DNA of 31,541 nucleotides from Symbiodinium natans (GCA_905221605.1 CAJNDS010000660.1:64001-95541), one strand, 5' to 3'. Positions 9,423 to 18,685 are shown, counted from the first letter of the stretch. Made by a program: numbers and translations. Notes: a model not told the origin generated them from the sequence alone.

Positions 9423-10490
9423 CTCCTCTGGGAGCTCTCAGGCCGACTAAGCCGAGGGCCTCCCCTTGATCAAAGCAAAGGCTCCCGGGTTTTTTGTGCA
9501 AGATAGGTCACTGAGGTCACTCACCTGCGACAAACCCTTGAAGCCAATGAACCTATCTGAACTGTTAAGATGGCCATGGTGTCCTGCACTGCCACTACTT
9601 CGGAAACCAAGCTTTGGCTCGTTGCTGGCTAGCTACGTCCGGAACATCAGGAAGTGGCAAGTCCACGTAAATGTAGCAATTTATGTGGCGAGAAAGATGT
9701 TAACTTGCAACCTTGTGTCACAGCTGAGTGCCCTGCCAAGCCCGCCGGGCGGGCTGCACAACGCCGCTGAGCCCGCATCCAAAGGAGTCTCATGACACAA
9801 GATGGGATCATCCCTGGCCTTCGCATTACAGGAGAGTGTGTTTTTGTTCAATGCATGCTTTGCTCAGTACCTTTCCTTTTCATGCACGGCGCTTCTTGTG
9901 CGGCACTTACGGGTCCGGCAGACAAGAAGCAACGGTGGGGTGCCTTGTTTGTGCTCGGCATGCACCTTGCAATCACCGGGTTGCAGAAAAGGTTCTTTGG
10001 ACTTTCATGGGAAACCTGCACTTCGCTCAGTTTGGGATACTGGTATAAGCAAACCTCCTTTGCTCGTTTTCACTGCAAACCCTTTCTGTTGAAGAAACCT
10101 CATTTCCGTTGGGGTGCGGGACATGTTTCTTGTTCGGAACTTGCCCTCTACTTGAAACTTTGTGGCTGTTCACAAACTTGACATATTTCAAAATTAGCGC
10201 ATGTCTGGCTTTTCGCAGTTTCTCATTAAGCTTGCTTGGCATGGAAAAGGCGACTTGCATAGCTCGAAACTCATTCCTTCATGACCCTTTGGCAAAAAAA
10301 TGCAGTTGCGTAGCGGTATTCCCTCTTGTGATTGGCAAGTCATGTCCTAAACGAATGCGCCAGGAAACCAACAAGTGTTCTTACGCCACAGGTGGAATCC
10401 AGAAAGAATGAAGTAGGGATTTGCAGATGTCAAACAAACGTCACCTTGCTTAGGCATGAAAACGGACATGTTGTTTGCAACCAAACATTT
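9423..10490. other. Upstream region of the U-box gene; no gene recognised
   Basis: The first part (9423-9550) would carry the minus-strand gene's 5' leader. I see neither the dinoflagellate spliced-leader sequence nor a TATA box, but neither would be expected to be encoded at the gene. Several overlapping open frames of 60-130 codons occur on the plus strand (9466-10181), with Cys/Phe-rich low-complexity translation and no recognised motif. I treat them as chance frames. Confidence 0.4.
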
Positions 10491-10640
10491 CTCCTCATGC
10501 GACAATGGGGGGACGCCAGTTGAAGATGCTCCTGATGCGAAAATGGGGATGCCAGTTGGAAACGCTCTTGGGGCGAAAAAGGAGGGATGCAGGTTGGAGA
10601 TGCTCCGGGCGAAAATGGTGGTATGCTAGTTTGAGAATTC
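10491..10640. repeat. Four-copy tandem repeat, 36-38 bp unit
   Basis: Four imperfect copies start at about 10491, 10529, 10565 and 10603. Each has the form CTCC...GCGA-AAATGG...GATGCCAGTTGGA-GATG. The copies differ by substitutions and 1-2 bp indels, so the array is not recent. On the minus strand it reads as a short repeated peptide, which is probably incidental. Confidence 0.85.
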
Positions 10641-11860
10641 ACAGCAAACTCTAACCCTTCTAAACCTCTCACATTCAGGCACTCAGAAACTTGCCATCGC
10701 ATGTGCTTGGACCATAGGTTGAGCTTTTCGGCACGAAGTGTGAAGGAAATCTAGCATTGGGCTACAAGGACAATGCAAATTCTTGTTGGCCCCTCTCTAA
10801 GGGACGTTCGCGTTGCTTTCTCGCATCTTTCTTCTTGGATCGTGGTAGTGATGATCTTCGAGCTTCATCTTTGAAGCCTTGCCCTTCGGCCTTAGGCACT
10901 TAGGCACTTCTTTCTCGGAGTCCAAAATCATCCTATCATTTTTCCTGTATGTTTTTGGAACAGCAATTTTTTTGTGCTTGCCAATCATCGCGTCCCCAGT
11001 CGCGCCCTTCATCGCAAAATCAGAAGCAATGATAACAAAGTGGAATCCTGGCCACCGGGGCGATGGTGAAGGATTCGTCGGCTGCAGAAAAGGAAACTGC
11101 AAACATCCTGGAAGTCACGCGTGATGGACCACCTGGAGCTGAAGGATGACGTCGGAGGTTTGGCGCAAGCTCTGACACGGCGCACGACGAACGGAAGAAC
11201 CCGATGAGGTTATTGTGAAAAGCAAGGGGCTTCGTGCAACAGTCTCATCAGTCTTCAGAGCACGCCTGCAAATCAAAGCTGTGGGAGACCGGGCTCAACT
11301 AAGCACAGCCTGCTCCTACTTCCGAGGAGGCCTGGGGAAAGAGAGCGCCCGGGACGACACGCTCCTACTTCTGAGGGCGGCACCGGTTGCTGGAAACCCT
11401 ACCTAAGTTGCTGGTGGCCTAGAGTCAGACAAGCTTCCACGCAGAATCCTTGTAAAGGACACCGCAGAAGTCCTCCGTCGCATTGACTCGACAGAGGGGG
11501 CACCTCATGGACAGGCCGAAAACGACACCCCATCACATCCAGACGCAGGACCCAACACATCACGCTTGGGAGGTGCGCCCACCATCCATTGCAGAGATCC
11601 TAAGGGACACGCGCCTCGCCACATTCAGTTGACACATCAAGCTTTTGCCATCAGCAGTCGTCCCTAACGCCTCGAAGGTTGGGGAGAAAAGAAGGCCTTT
11701 TGACTTTCTCCGGAATGTGCATGTTTCCATCCCAAGTCGAGAGCAAGCCCAGTCCGCACTCTCAGCAAGAGGCTCTGGCGACAGTAATGGAAAGACGTCA
11801 AAATAGCACGACAAGGCCACATGCAGCATCCTTGTAAAAAAGTGCAATGAGCAGTCAAAC
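10641..11860. other. No gene recognised; one unassigned minus-strand frame
   Basis: A 101-codon minus-strand frame (11102 to 10797) is Lys/Arg-rich and hydrophilic in its second half but shows no motif I can name. The stretch 11640-11860 may contain the decayed upstream part of the reverse transcriptase relic that becomes recognisable at 11861. Confidence 0.35.
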
Positions 11861-12165
11861 AAAGTCAGGCCGATTGACAATGAGCAAAGCCCAATTGAAC
11901 CTTCGCCTTACAAAGCTGGTTCTACAAGACTGCGACTTCTTGGCGGCGTTGGCCATGCTTGTGGCCAGAAGAGCAAACGACGGCAAGCATATGGATCTCT
12001 CGAAAGCCTTTCAGCAAGTGCCGGTGTCTGAAAAGGACAGATGACGGGCGCTGGTTTTCTTTGAAGTCGTTGATGGAAACAGGGAGTATACACAAGCAAT
12101 TCTTTGAGATTCGGTGCCAGTGCTTCTGTACCCAGTTTTATTCGTCTGCCAGTTTCTGAAACTTC
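11861..12165 (+). pseudogene. Frameshifted reverse transcriptase relic
   Basis: Three reverse transcriptase landmarks occur in the right order but in different frames. KVRPID lies at 11861-11878. D-L-S-K-A-F-Q-Q-V-P-V lies from 11994, followed by the frame's stop TGA at 12042. FGASASV lies at about 12107-12130. In reverse transcriptases the D of the second motif is a catalytic metal ligand and the third lies just before the x-D-D box. The x-D-D box itself is not seen. At least two frameshifts and a nonsense codon separate the pieces, so the copy is dead. The motif style differs from the LINE at 19.8-25.5 kb, so it comes from another retroelement family. Boundaries are approximate. Confidence 0.65.
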
Positions 12166-12515
12166 TCGCTCAGTCAATGGACCTTCAGGGAAACCAGTTT
12201 TTTTTGCATTGAGCTTCTTTGCCACATCAGCGGCGTAAGCGGCTCAAGACTTTTGTTTGAGGGTGAAACGAAGCAACGTTAAAGCAGCGAGCAAACAAAG
12301 AAACAAACCGAACCGACAAGGCACAATCTAGGTGTCGAGAGTGAGACGCCTCTTTAGTATTTGGGGTTTAGGGTTTCTTTAGGGTCAACTCTAAACCCTG
12401 AAAGGTCGCACCGGCATTTAAAAAGATTAAAATTGCCAATGATGAAAGGAGAGGCAAGGTGGAACAGGTTGACTCGTCTGGCCTGGATCTTCTAGTGCAT
12501 GTTTTCATTTGTGAA
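12166..12515. other. No gene; short inverted telomere-type relic
   Basis: At about 12360-12403 a G-rich unit (GGGGTTTAGGGTTT) faces a C-rich unit (CTCTAAACCCTGAAA) across about 15 bp. Otherwise unassigned. Confidence 0.5.
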
Positions 12516-12685
12516 GTGCAAAGTGGTTTTGTGGTGGTGCGCGTTTGCGTGTCTGTCGGCTGGGTTCTGCTGGCTGTTCAAGTGTGGAAGTGTGCGGGTG
12601 GTGAAAAGGTGTCTGGATTTGGAGACACAAAAAGAGGGCAAGAAATCAATTCCAAAAGGTAGAGAAGCCGAAGTGACCTCACAGT
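12516..12685 (+). repeat. Dispersed repeat, copy 1 (about 170 bp)
   Basis: Nearly identical to 15193-15364 over the whole length, starting near GTGCAAAGTGG and ending at GTGACCTCACAGT. The right-hand 70 bp is also present, diverged and inverted, at about 13665-13735. The right edge coincides with the start of the 519-bp tandem duplication. Confidence 0.9.
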
Positions 12686-13199
12686 GCGAGAAAGATCGCA
12701 TGCGAACAATGCATGACTGCTTTGTCTTGAATGCCAGCTAAAGACAAGTTTAGCAAGCCAAGAACAAGAACACGCGTATCAACGGCGTTTTTTGTTTTCT
12801 TGAGTGTTGATGCAAACAGTATCGAATGGAAAATCTTGTTTGTCTGTGAGTTGATTTCAATTCTTTGTGAACTCAAATGGTTTCCAAAGCAGCTCAATTC
12901 TGGGCATCGAAAACGGGCCCTAGATTGAATTTCCTGTATGAACATACAAGGCCACCCAGGTTGGAGCCTCAAATTTGGAATCCAAGTTTGGGAGCCATTT
13001 TTGGGCCCAGTTGCGGCGTTTTTTTCACACACGGCACGGGAAGCCAGATCTGGCTTTCACAGCTCCTCGTGCGAGCAAAACAAATGATAAGCCTCTCAGT
13101 CGGTTCCAGTCCAAGTCTTGTGTCAGTCTTCCCCCAAATTAGAACAGCAGGCAGCAAGGCGGCAAAATGTGAACTTGTTTGGAACCGGAACTTTCTCTA
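12681..13199 (+). repeat. Tandem duplication, unit 1 (519 bp)
   Basis: Begins ACAGTGCGAGAAAGAT and ends GGAACTTTCTCTA. The next 470 bp repeat it. Landmarks common to both units include GCGAACAATGCA, CGTATCAACGGCG, GTTGATTTCAATTCTT and GGAACCGGAACTTTC. No convincing coding frame is shared by both units. Confidence 0.92.
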
Positions 13200-13668
13200 A
13201 CAGTGCTAGAAAGATTGCACGCGAACAATGCAAGACTGCTTTGTCTTGAATGCCAGCTAAAGACAAGTTTAGCAAGCCAAGAACACGCGTATCAACGGCG
13301 TTTTTTGTTTTCTGGAGTGTTGATGCAAACAGTATCGAATAGAAAGAATCTTGTTTGTCTGTGAGTTGATTTCAATTCTTATTGAACTCAAATGGGTTCC
13401 AAAAGCAGCTCAATTCTGGGCACCGAAAACGGGGCCCTTTCCTGTGTGAACATACAAGGCCACCCAGGTTGGAGCCTCAAATTGGAACCCAAGTTTAGGA
13501 GCCATTTGCCAGATCTGGCTTTGACAGCTCCTCGTTGCGAGTAAAACAAATAATAAGCCTCTCAGTCGGTTCCAGTCTAAGTCTTGTGTCAGTCTTCCCC
13601 CAAAATTAGAACAGCAGGCAGCAAGGCGGCAAAGTGTGAACTTGTTTGGAACCGGAACTTTCTCTAAC
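13200..13668 (+). repeat. Tandem duplication, unit 2 (about 470 bp, with deletions)
   Basis: Starts ACAGTGCTAGAAAGATTG. It is shorter than unit 1 mainly because about 45 bp between GGAGCCATTT and GCCAGATCTGGC, and a smaller piece after GGGGCCC, are missing. Substitutions are few, so the duplication is fairly recent. The unit ends at ACTGTGGAGGTCAC, the reverse complement of the GTGACCTCCACAGT edge motif. Confidence 0.92.
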
Positions 13669-13740
13669 TGTGGAGGTCACTGGAGCTTCCCTACCTTTTC
13701 GATCAGTTTTGCTGCCCCTCATCTTGGGTTTCAGATTCTA
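13665..13740 (-). repeat. Inverted, diverged copy of the dispersed-repeat edge
   Basis: Read on the minus strand this gives AAAAGGTAGGGAAGC, then AGTGACCTCCACAGTTAGAGAAAG. It aligns with 12655-12693 and 15339-15364 and, more weakly, with about 30 bp further out (GAGGGGCAGCAAAA against GAGGGCAAGAAAT). With copy 1 it encloses the tandem duplication as an inverted pair, like the ends of a mobile element. Confidence 0.75.
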
Positions 13741-14756
13741 CAGGTTTTGGTGCAAGGCCTGAAGAAGAGGAGAAAAGAAGGGTGGAGAGTCAACATCGGT
13801 GGAAACTGCAGCTTGCAAAAGTTCAATGCTTTGAAACAAGTGTTTTTAAAAGCCTCTGACAGTGCCGTTTGGACAGAAATCAACTGCAGGACGAGACGAG
13901 TTCAACCGTGGTGTTGATTCGTTAAGGTTGCGCGCGACACCCAAGCCAAACCGCTTGAAAATTGCAAAGTGTATTACCAGAATGTGATAAGTGCGAGCGA
14001 AGCGAGCGAAACACCAGAGTAAACTCAACAAATTTAACTGATCAAGTGTTGATTTTGAGGGTTTTTTTCTCAACATTTTCGGAAACTTCAGAAATTTTGA
14101 AAATTCGTTGAATGGTGCTAAATCCAGGGAATAATTGCAACACGCAACCAAAACGAAAGACAAAGAATTGAGGGCACCCAGCCTGAAAAAGAAAGCAGAG
14201 TTTCTTCTACTCAATCTTCTGTCAAATTTCAGTGTGCCTTGAATTTCTGTTTGGCCATTTTGGAAAATCAAAGACAAGAGCACGCAATCGAAGCTTTGTC
14301 AAAAAAAAGTTGAATGGGAATGGAAATCGAGGCTGGGCGACTCTCAAGTCGTTCTGGCCATGATGAGAGGTCAGTGTGATTGTTTTTTTTTCAATGTTAG
14401 CAAGAACTGCAAAAACATTGGTTTTTCCTTCGTCCGTCTGAAAAGGATTTTCTCTTACTTTTGTTCAATGTTTTTTTGTCGGGATGATCTCTTGGTTGCA
14501 AGCTTCAGAAAGAGAGAATTTCGAGAAACCGCCCTGAACCAAACACAAACAGATCGTTCAGCAAGTGTTTTTGTGAGTGCTGTCAGCCCGGTAAGCTGTC
14601 GATTGACCAGAAAGACAGTGAAAAAGTTGCAATCGGAACTTAAAGATATCCATAAGAATGTGCATTTTGTGGTTTCGGCTGTTTTTCTGAGTGTGCATGT
14701 GCAAGAGTGTTGTGGATGTGTGTGTGTGAAATTTTGTAGTTGCAAAGTGGGTTGGT
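13741..14756. other. No gene recognised
   Basis: About 1 kb of A/T-leaning sequence with T-rich runs. Open frames of up to 149 codons occur (13846-14283 minus, 14360-14809 plus), but their translations are low in complexity and match no motif I know. A small self-similar GAGCGAAGCGAGCGAA sequence lies at about 13993-14008. Confidence 0.4.
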
Positions 14757-15060
14757 TTGCGGGTGCATGTCTTTTCTGTGCTTCATTTTTCGTTGCTGTT
14801 GGGTTGTAGTGCTTCTGTGCTTTGCCTCTGTGCTTATTTTGTCGTTGCTGTTGGGTTGCTGTGGGGGTGCTGCCTTCATTTTGGTCGCTGTGTTGGTGCT
14901 TCCTTCATGTTGGTCGCTGTGTGGTGCCTTTCTGTGCCTTCATTTTTGGTCGCTGTGTGGTGCCGTTTTCTGTGCCTTTTGGCTTCAGTGTGCAAGAAAA
15001 GTGTCAGTGTGTGGGTAAAGGGTGGTAAGGCATGGAGTCTCAGAAGACCAAATCAAAAAA
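14757..15060 (+). repeat. G/T-rich imperfect tandem repeats
   Basis: Repeated modules GGTCGCTGTGTGGTGCC and TTTCTGTGCCTTCATTTT, preceded by GTTGCTGTTGGGTTG modules, give a period of roughly 35-40 bp. Strong strand asymmetry (G and T on the plus strand) continues to about 15190. Plus-strand frames through it translate to Val/Cys/Leu-rich low complexity and are not treated as genes. Confidence 0.7.
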
Positions 15061-15192
15061 ACAGTGACCTTGCAGTGGTGTCTGTGTGTGTTTACCTCGT
15101 TTTTCATTGTGAATGGGTGTGGTGTGTTGTGGTTTCGGCGTTTTGGCAGAGAGTCGTGTGTGTCATGAAGTCTGGTGTGTGTCATTGTGTGG

Positions 15193-15364
15193 GTGCGAAG
15201 TGGTTTTCGTGGGTGGTGCGCGTTTGCGTGTCTGTCGGCTGGGTTCTGCTGGCTGTTCAAGTGTGGAAGTGTGCGGGTGGTGAAAGGTGTGTGGATTTGG
15301 AGACACAAAAAGAGGGCAAGAAATCAATTCCAAAAGGTAGGGAAGCCGAAGTGACCTCCACAGT
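15193..15364 (+). repeat. Dispersed repeat, copy 2 (about 170 bp)
   Basis: Near-identical to 12516-12685; differences are a few substitutions and 1-bp indels. It ends at GTGACCTCCACAGT, directly beside the broken ART-like domain on the minus strand (15370-15946), so its arrival may mark the breakpoint of that fragment. Confidence 0.9.
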
Positions 15365-15369
15365 ATCAA

Positions 15370-15946
15370 AGCCCTTGCTAGATCTTTTTTGTTGACTTGT
15401 TTGCCGTCGAAGATGTGGTATGCCATTGCTTTGGGTGCCAGGATCGGCACGCAGAATGCGGTAGTTGTTCAGCAGAATGCGAGTTTGCGAGCCCCATACT
15501 GCAGGTTCATGCTGGGTGCCATACACACCCTTGCCAAAATGGGCCTGTGACTCTGCCAGGGATGCAAAAAGCTCGGCGGCCGTTTGGTCGAGGTTTGCCA
15601 CGTTCTGGAACGCGAGCTCGTTGGTGTAGTGGCAGATGATGCTGAGCTCATCATTGCTGCTGTCGTCGCTCGCAACACGGAGGTCTCGCAGATCAAAGGC
15701 ATGTTGCCACAGCTGCACAGGACCGTCTGGAGAATCGTACCTGAAGGTGAAAAGCTCGCCGACGCTGTCTCTATCATACTCTACTCCGTGCTCATAGAGC
15801 TTCTCTTGCAGGTAGGGGCCCAAAAAGTATTGGGACATCTCACCCGGCTCACGCCGCTGGAGCGCCTGGATGCCACTGGGACGCACCTCTGCTCTTACAA
15901 CCTGCAAAACAGTGCGCGATCCTGCAACAGGCGAGAAGCGCCCCAT
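15370..15946 (-). pseudogene. Fragment of an ART/PARP-like domain protein, frameshifted
   Basis: Read from 15946 on the minus strand. The upstream part includes HGVEYDRDSVGELF and then HYTNEL (near 15622-15640). Downstream come A-A-E-L-F-A-S-L and HFGKGVYGTQHEPAVWGS (near 15490-15545). The H-Y-T plus G-K-G-V-Y pair resembles the NAD-binding motifs of PARP-type ADP-ribosyltransferases (H-G-T/S and G-K-G-I-Y); that link is inferred. After LLNNY (about 15460) the plausible continuation (CVPILAPKAMAYHIFDG, to about 15380) is in another frame, so a deletion or frameshift has broken the gene. An in-frame TAG lies six codons before the first ATG. I recall this domain preceding TPR repeats in dinoflagellate proteins. 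The nearby TPR fragment is on the opposite strand. Confidence 0.65.
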
Positions 15947-16245
15947 CGGCCTGGACGAGGACTACAAAGGTCGCTCCCGTGCACCGCGACCGCGACATCT
16001 TCGTGCTACGGGTGGAGAACTCCGAAGTTCAGAACGCCACCGACCGGAGGAGCTGAAAGAGGCGGAGCCCTTATGCCGCGAGGCCTTGCGTGGACGCCGT
16101 GCCAGACCAGGTGACGATCACCCTAACACACTCAGATGCATCCGCAACTTGGCCAACTTGCTGACGCAGCTGGGTCAGTGGGAGGAGGCAGAGCAGCTTT
16201 ATCGGGAACATCTGGAAGGATATCGTGCGACACAACATGGCGCTT
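15880..16245 (+). pseudogene. TPR (kinesin light chain-type) fragment with a frameshifted upstream part
   Basis: From 16044, EAEPLCREALRGRRA...GDDHPNTL and then EEAEQLYREHLEGYRAT (to about 16240) are two units of the TPR_12 type found in kinesin light chains: E-A-E-x-L-Y/C-R-E-A-L, H-P-x-T-L, N-L-A-x-L-L, G. Such repeats form a helical protein-binding scaffold. Just upstream, GLDEDYKG is in this frame but HRDRDIFVLRVENSE (about 15982-16026) is in another, ending at a TGA inside the TPR start, so the fragment is frameshifted. No start codon can be defended and the right side ends in unrelated sequence about 40 bp before a foldback element. The fragment runs divergently from the ART-like piece. 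Confidence 0.65.
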
Positions 16246-16280
16246 ATGGCGTCCGAGGTATTCGTACATGGAGCCCCCTT

Positions 16281-16672
16281 CAGCCTAACTCGAGAAATTG
16301 TCCAACCTAATTACATTGCAAAACATTTGCAAAACAATGGGTCCGAAAATGCGAAAATGCGAAAATGCGAAAAAAATGGGTCCGAAAATGGGTCCAAAAA
16401 TGGATCCCAAAATGGGTCCGAAAATGGGTTTGTCTCTATTTTTATTAAAAAAAACAAAAATGGGTCCGAAATTGAGTCCAAAAATGGGTTCAAAAACGGA
16501 GCCCATTTTGGATTACATCTTTCGCATTTTCGGACCCATTGTTTTCGCATTTTCGGACCATTTTTTTTGCCGAGGCCCATTTTCGGACTGGGACCCATTG
16601 TTTTTCGAACCCATTGTTTTTGTATATGTTTCTTCAATTTTGGTTATTCCCAGTATTTCTAGAGTTAGGCTG
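16281..16672. mobile_element. Foldback/MITE-like element with 18-bp terminal inverted repeats
   Basis: The ends CAGCCTAACTCGAGAAAT (16281-16298) and ATTTCTAGAGTTAGGCTG (16655-16672) are inverted copies with one mismatch. Inside, a second inverted pair (16331-16357 against 16520-16545, AACAATGGGTCCGAAAATG core) folds the left half on the right. The interior is built from a 12-mer, AAAATGGGTCCG, and its relatives AAAATGCG, reading forward on the left and reversed on the right. No transposase. No convincing target duplication was found next to the ends. It lies just downstream of the decayed TPR gene. Confidence 0.75.
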
Positions 16673-17472
16673 CTAGGGTGGAGACTATGAGAAGGCGTGT
16701 CTTTGAGACCCCAAAGTAGGTCTTATGCTTGGAAGTCCCAGCCAGTAAGAGCCTCGTCTTGTTGCTTGTGGTTCCGCAATGTTCCGCTACAGGGAAGGCC
16801 AAGCATGTACTGATCACCCTAGAGTTTTCCTGGCTAGCAATCTGGACCTCAAGTTTTGTTTCCATTTTTGCCAAATCTTCGGATCTCGGTCAGCCCTCGC
16901 AATAAGATGCCACGGGTGACCAGTTCCTCGATTGCGTGAAACCTTGGAGACATTTCTGACTCTGAGTCGATGCCTTTTGATGCATCTCAATCTTTAGTAC
17001 TTTAGTGTCAGTTGTATGCTGGTGTAAGCAAAGGCTGCCAGTACAGAAGCAGTGGATGGAGCACTTGGCGCGTCGCGTGGTCCCAGCTGCAACGGTCAAT
17101 TCTCTTTGATCACCCGTCGAACGTAAGAACGCTCAAAGTGAAGCGCTGTTTGGGAAATGTTGTCACTTCAGCCACTATGCGGCGATCCCTTCTGTGAGTT
17201 TCGTGCCTGAAGAATTTGATTCTTGGATGCTATGCTGATTTGTGAGATCGTACCGCAGGCTTGTAATAGTGTCATGTTGATGTTTGAGTTTTCGCCGGAA
17301 AGATCCGGTAGGGTACTGTATCTGATATGCAAGGGTCCAACTGAAAGCGGTGAAACCAAGCCATACACCAATCACATGCCACATTTTTCGCAGCACAGGT
17401 CTATCACATGCCTATTTGCATTTCAAATCGTACCCCACCTGGATTAACCATCCCTGGGAAAAAGGGACACGA
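16673..17472. other. No gene recognised
   Basis: Mixed-composition sequence with only short open frames on both strands. No motif, RNA gene or repeat recognised. Confidence 0.5.
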
Positions 17473-17637
17473 GGGAGTCGAAAATCTAGGCTGCCATGAT
17501 ATTCTGGTGGAGCACGCGCGGTGATCGGGCAGCCGCTTTGCTCAGCGCAGCTTAATGGGAGTCGAAAATCTAGGCTGCCATGATATTCTGGTGGAGCACG
17601 CGCGGTGATCGGGCAGACGCTTCGCAGCTTAATGGGT
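17473..17637. repeat. 84-bp tandem duplication
   Basis: GGGAGTCGAAAATCTAGG begins at 17473 and again at 17557. The second copy is nearly identical and lacks about 7 bp (TGCTCAG region) near its end. On the minus strand the unit is 28 codons, so a 91-codon open frame (17687 to 17412) contains the same 20-residue peptide twice (C-P-I-T-A-R-A-P-P-E-Y-H-G...). Whether the peptide is ever made is unknown. Confidence 0.9.
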
Positions 17638-18267
17638 ACCAATAGCTGAAAAGTCATCTTGCTTCTGAGGAGCTTGGAAATTGACATGTTGGCTGTGCAC
17701 GTGGTGTCCAGGCGTTTGTTTTAGAACGGCGTTTGCAAGTGCCACTGATACTTGGACACTGCACGTCAGGTCAGACTCTATCCTACGTGGCAGTTCGTCC
17801 TGTTGTTTTCAGCTCTGCTGAAAAGACAGGCCGTCTTGTCCATCTTGTCCGTCTTTGCCTGCAGCCACAGGCCATCAGACTGTTTAGACATGCCAGGCAT
17901 GCTGAAGGCCGCAAAGCCTTTCCATAGCGTTGTCTGTTGCGTCCCCGCGACTCCTCGCAGCCGGCATGCTGGGCCGACTGGGCCGAGTGTTGCGAGCGTC
18001 TGAACTGGAACCTCTGGAGAAACTCCCTACAGATGCTCTCGACAGCTTCCTCTTTCCCAGGAGGCCCGGGGTCCTTTGGGACCGTGGCGATGAGAAGAAA
18101 GTTGCTTGATGATTAAAGAAGCAAGCTTGTGTCTTCACGAGCATAAGTTACAGGCTCGGCACCTATCATGCTTGGCAATGACATCCCCCATCCGACGTAC
18201 TTTCCTTCAGTCTAAGCCGTTGTACCCATAAGGTCACATGGGCCATATTAGCAGTATGCGGGAGCCC
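17638..18267 (+). other. Unassigned stretch with one small coding-like frame
   Basis: A plus-strand frame is open from 17906 to the TGA at 18107-18109, with an internal ATG at 17966 giving 47 residues (MLGRLGRVLRASELEPLEKL and on to a charged DRGDEKKVA end). Its composition looks more protein-like than the surrounding frames and it could be a last exon, but I recognise no family and see no confirmed splice site. Everything else here is unassigned. Confidence 0.25.
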
Positions 18268-18356
18268 GCCTCTGTGGCACCAAGCAGCTCTAATGCTATA
18301 GAAGATGCCTTGCAGCATGTGCCAGGTCCGATGTTGCACTGTCCATCTTCTCGAAA
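18268..18356 (+). repeat. Dispersed repeat fragment related to 29376-29462
   Basis: Shares CTCTGTGGCAC, CAGCATGTGCCA, GCGATGTT-type and CTTCTCGAA blocks, in the same order and spacing, with 29376-29462 on the other side of the LINE. Diverged, so an old repeat. Confidence 0.6.
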
Positions 18357-18685
18357 GTAATCACCTGTGGTGTGTAACCTTGCAACATGGGGTGCTCCAG
18401 CATGGCACACTGCGATCCTGCGCGGTTTCAAGCGCTTGTCCTTGCTAAGTTCCTTTGGCGCTGCTGCGCGGCCCGCTTCCTCCAAGACGTTAGGTGCCTA
18501 GTGCTCCGCTGCAACTGGTGCTTGTGGATACCAAAGAGCGCCTGCCTGCACTTGGGATCCTTGGCCGCAGCGCGGCCCTCTGGCAGATCTTATTCCCCAC
18601 CCTCGGTGTGGGGTTGTTAAATTTTAAGCTCAACTCTTCTCCTCGCCCGGAACTCTTCTCCTCGCCCAGTCTACTCCTCGCTCAT
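18357..18685. other. No gene recognised; exon-like stretch
   Basis: A plus-strand frame near 18494-18620 reads LQLVLVDTKERLPALG followed by a hydrophobic segment. It has protein-like composition but no recognised family, and it runs into the minisatellite downstream. Confidence 0.25.

Noticed and set aside
12228-12250. Spliced-leader relic (GGCTCAAG)
   Set aside because: Only the last few bases match the dinoflagellate spliced leader; the preceding sequence does not.
15584-16114. 176-codon plus-strand frame
   Set aside because: Mostly antisense to the recognisable ART-like fragment; no motif of its own.
16225-16662. Asn/Gly/Ser-rich repeat protein on the plus strand
   Set aside because: Accidental translation of the foldback element's 12-mer arrays; the minus strand is equally open.
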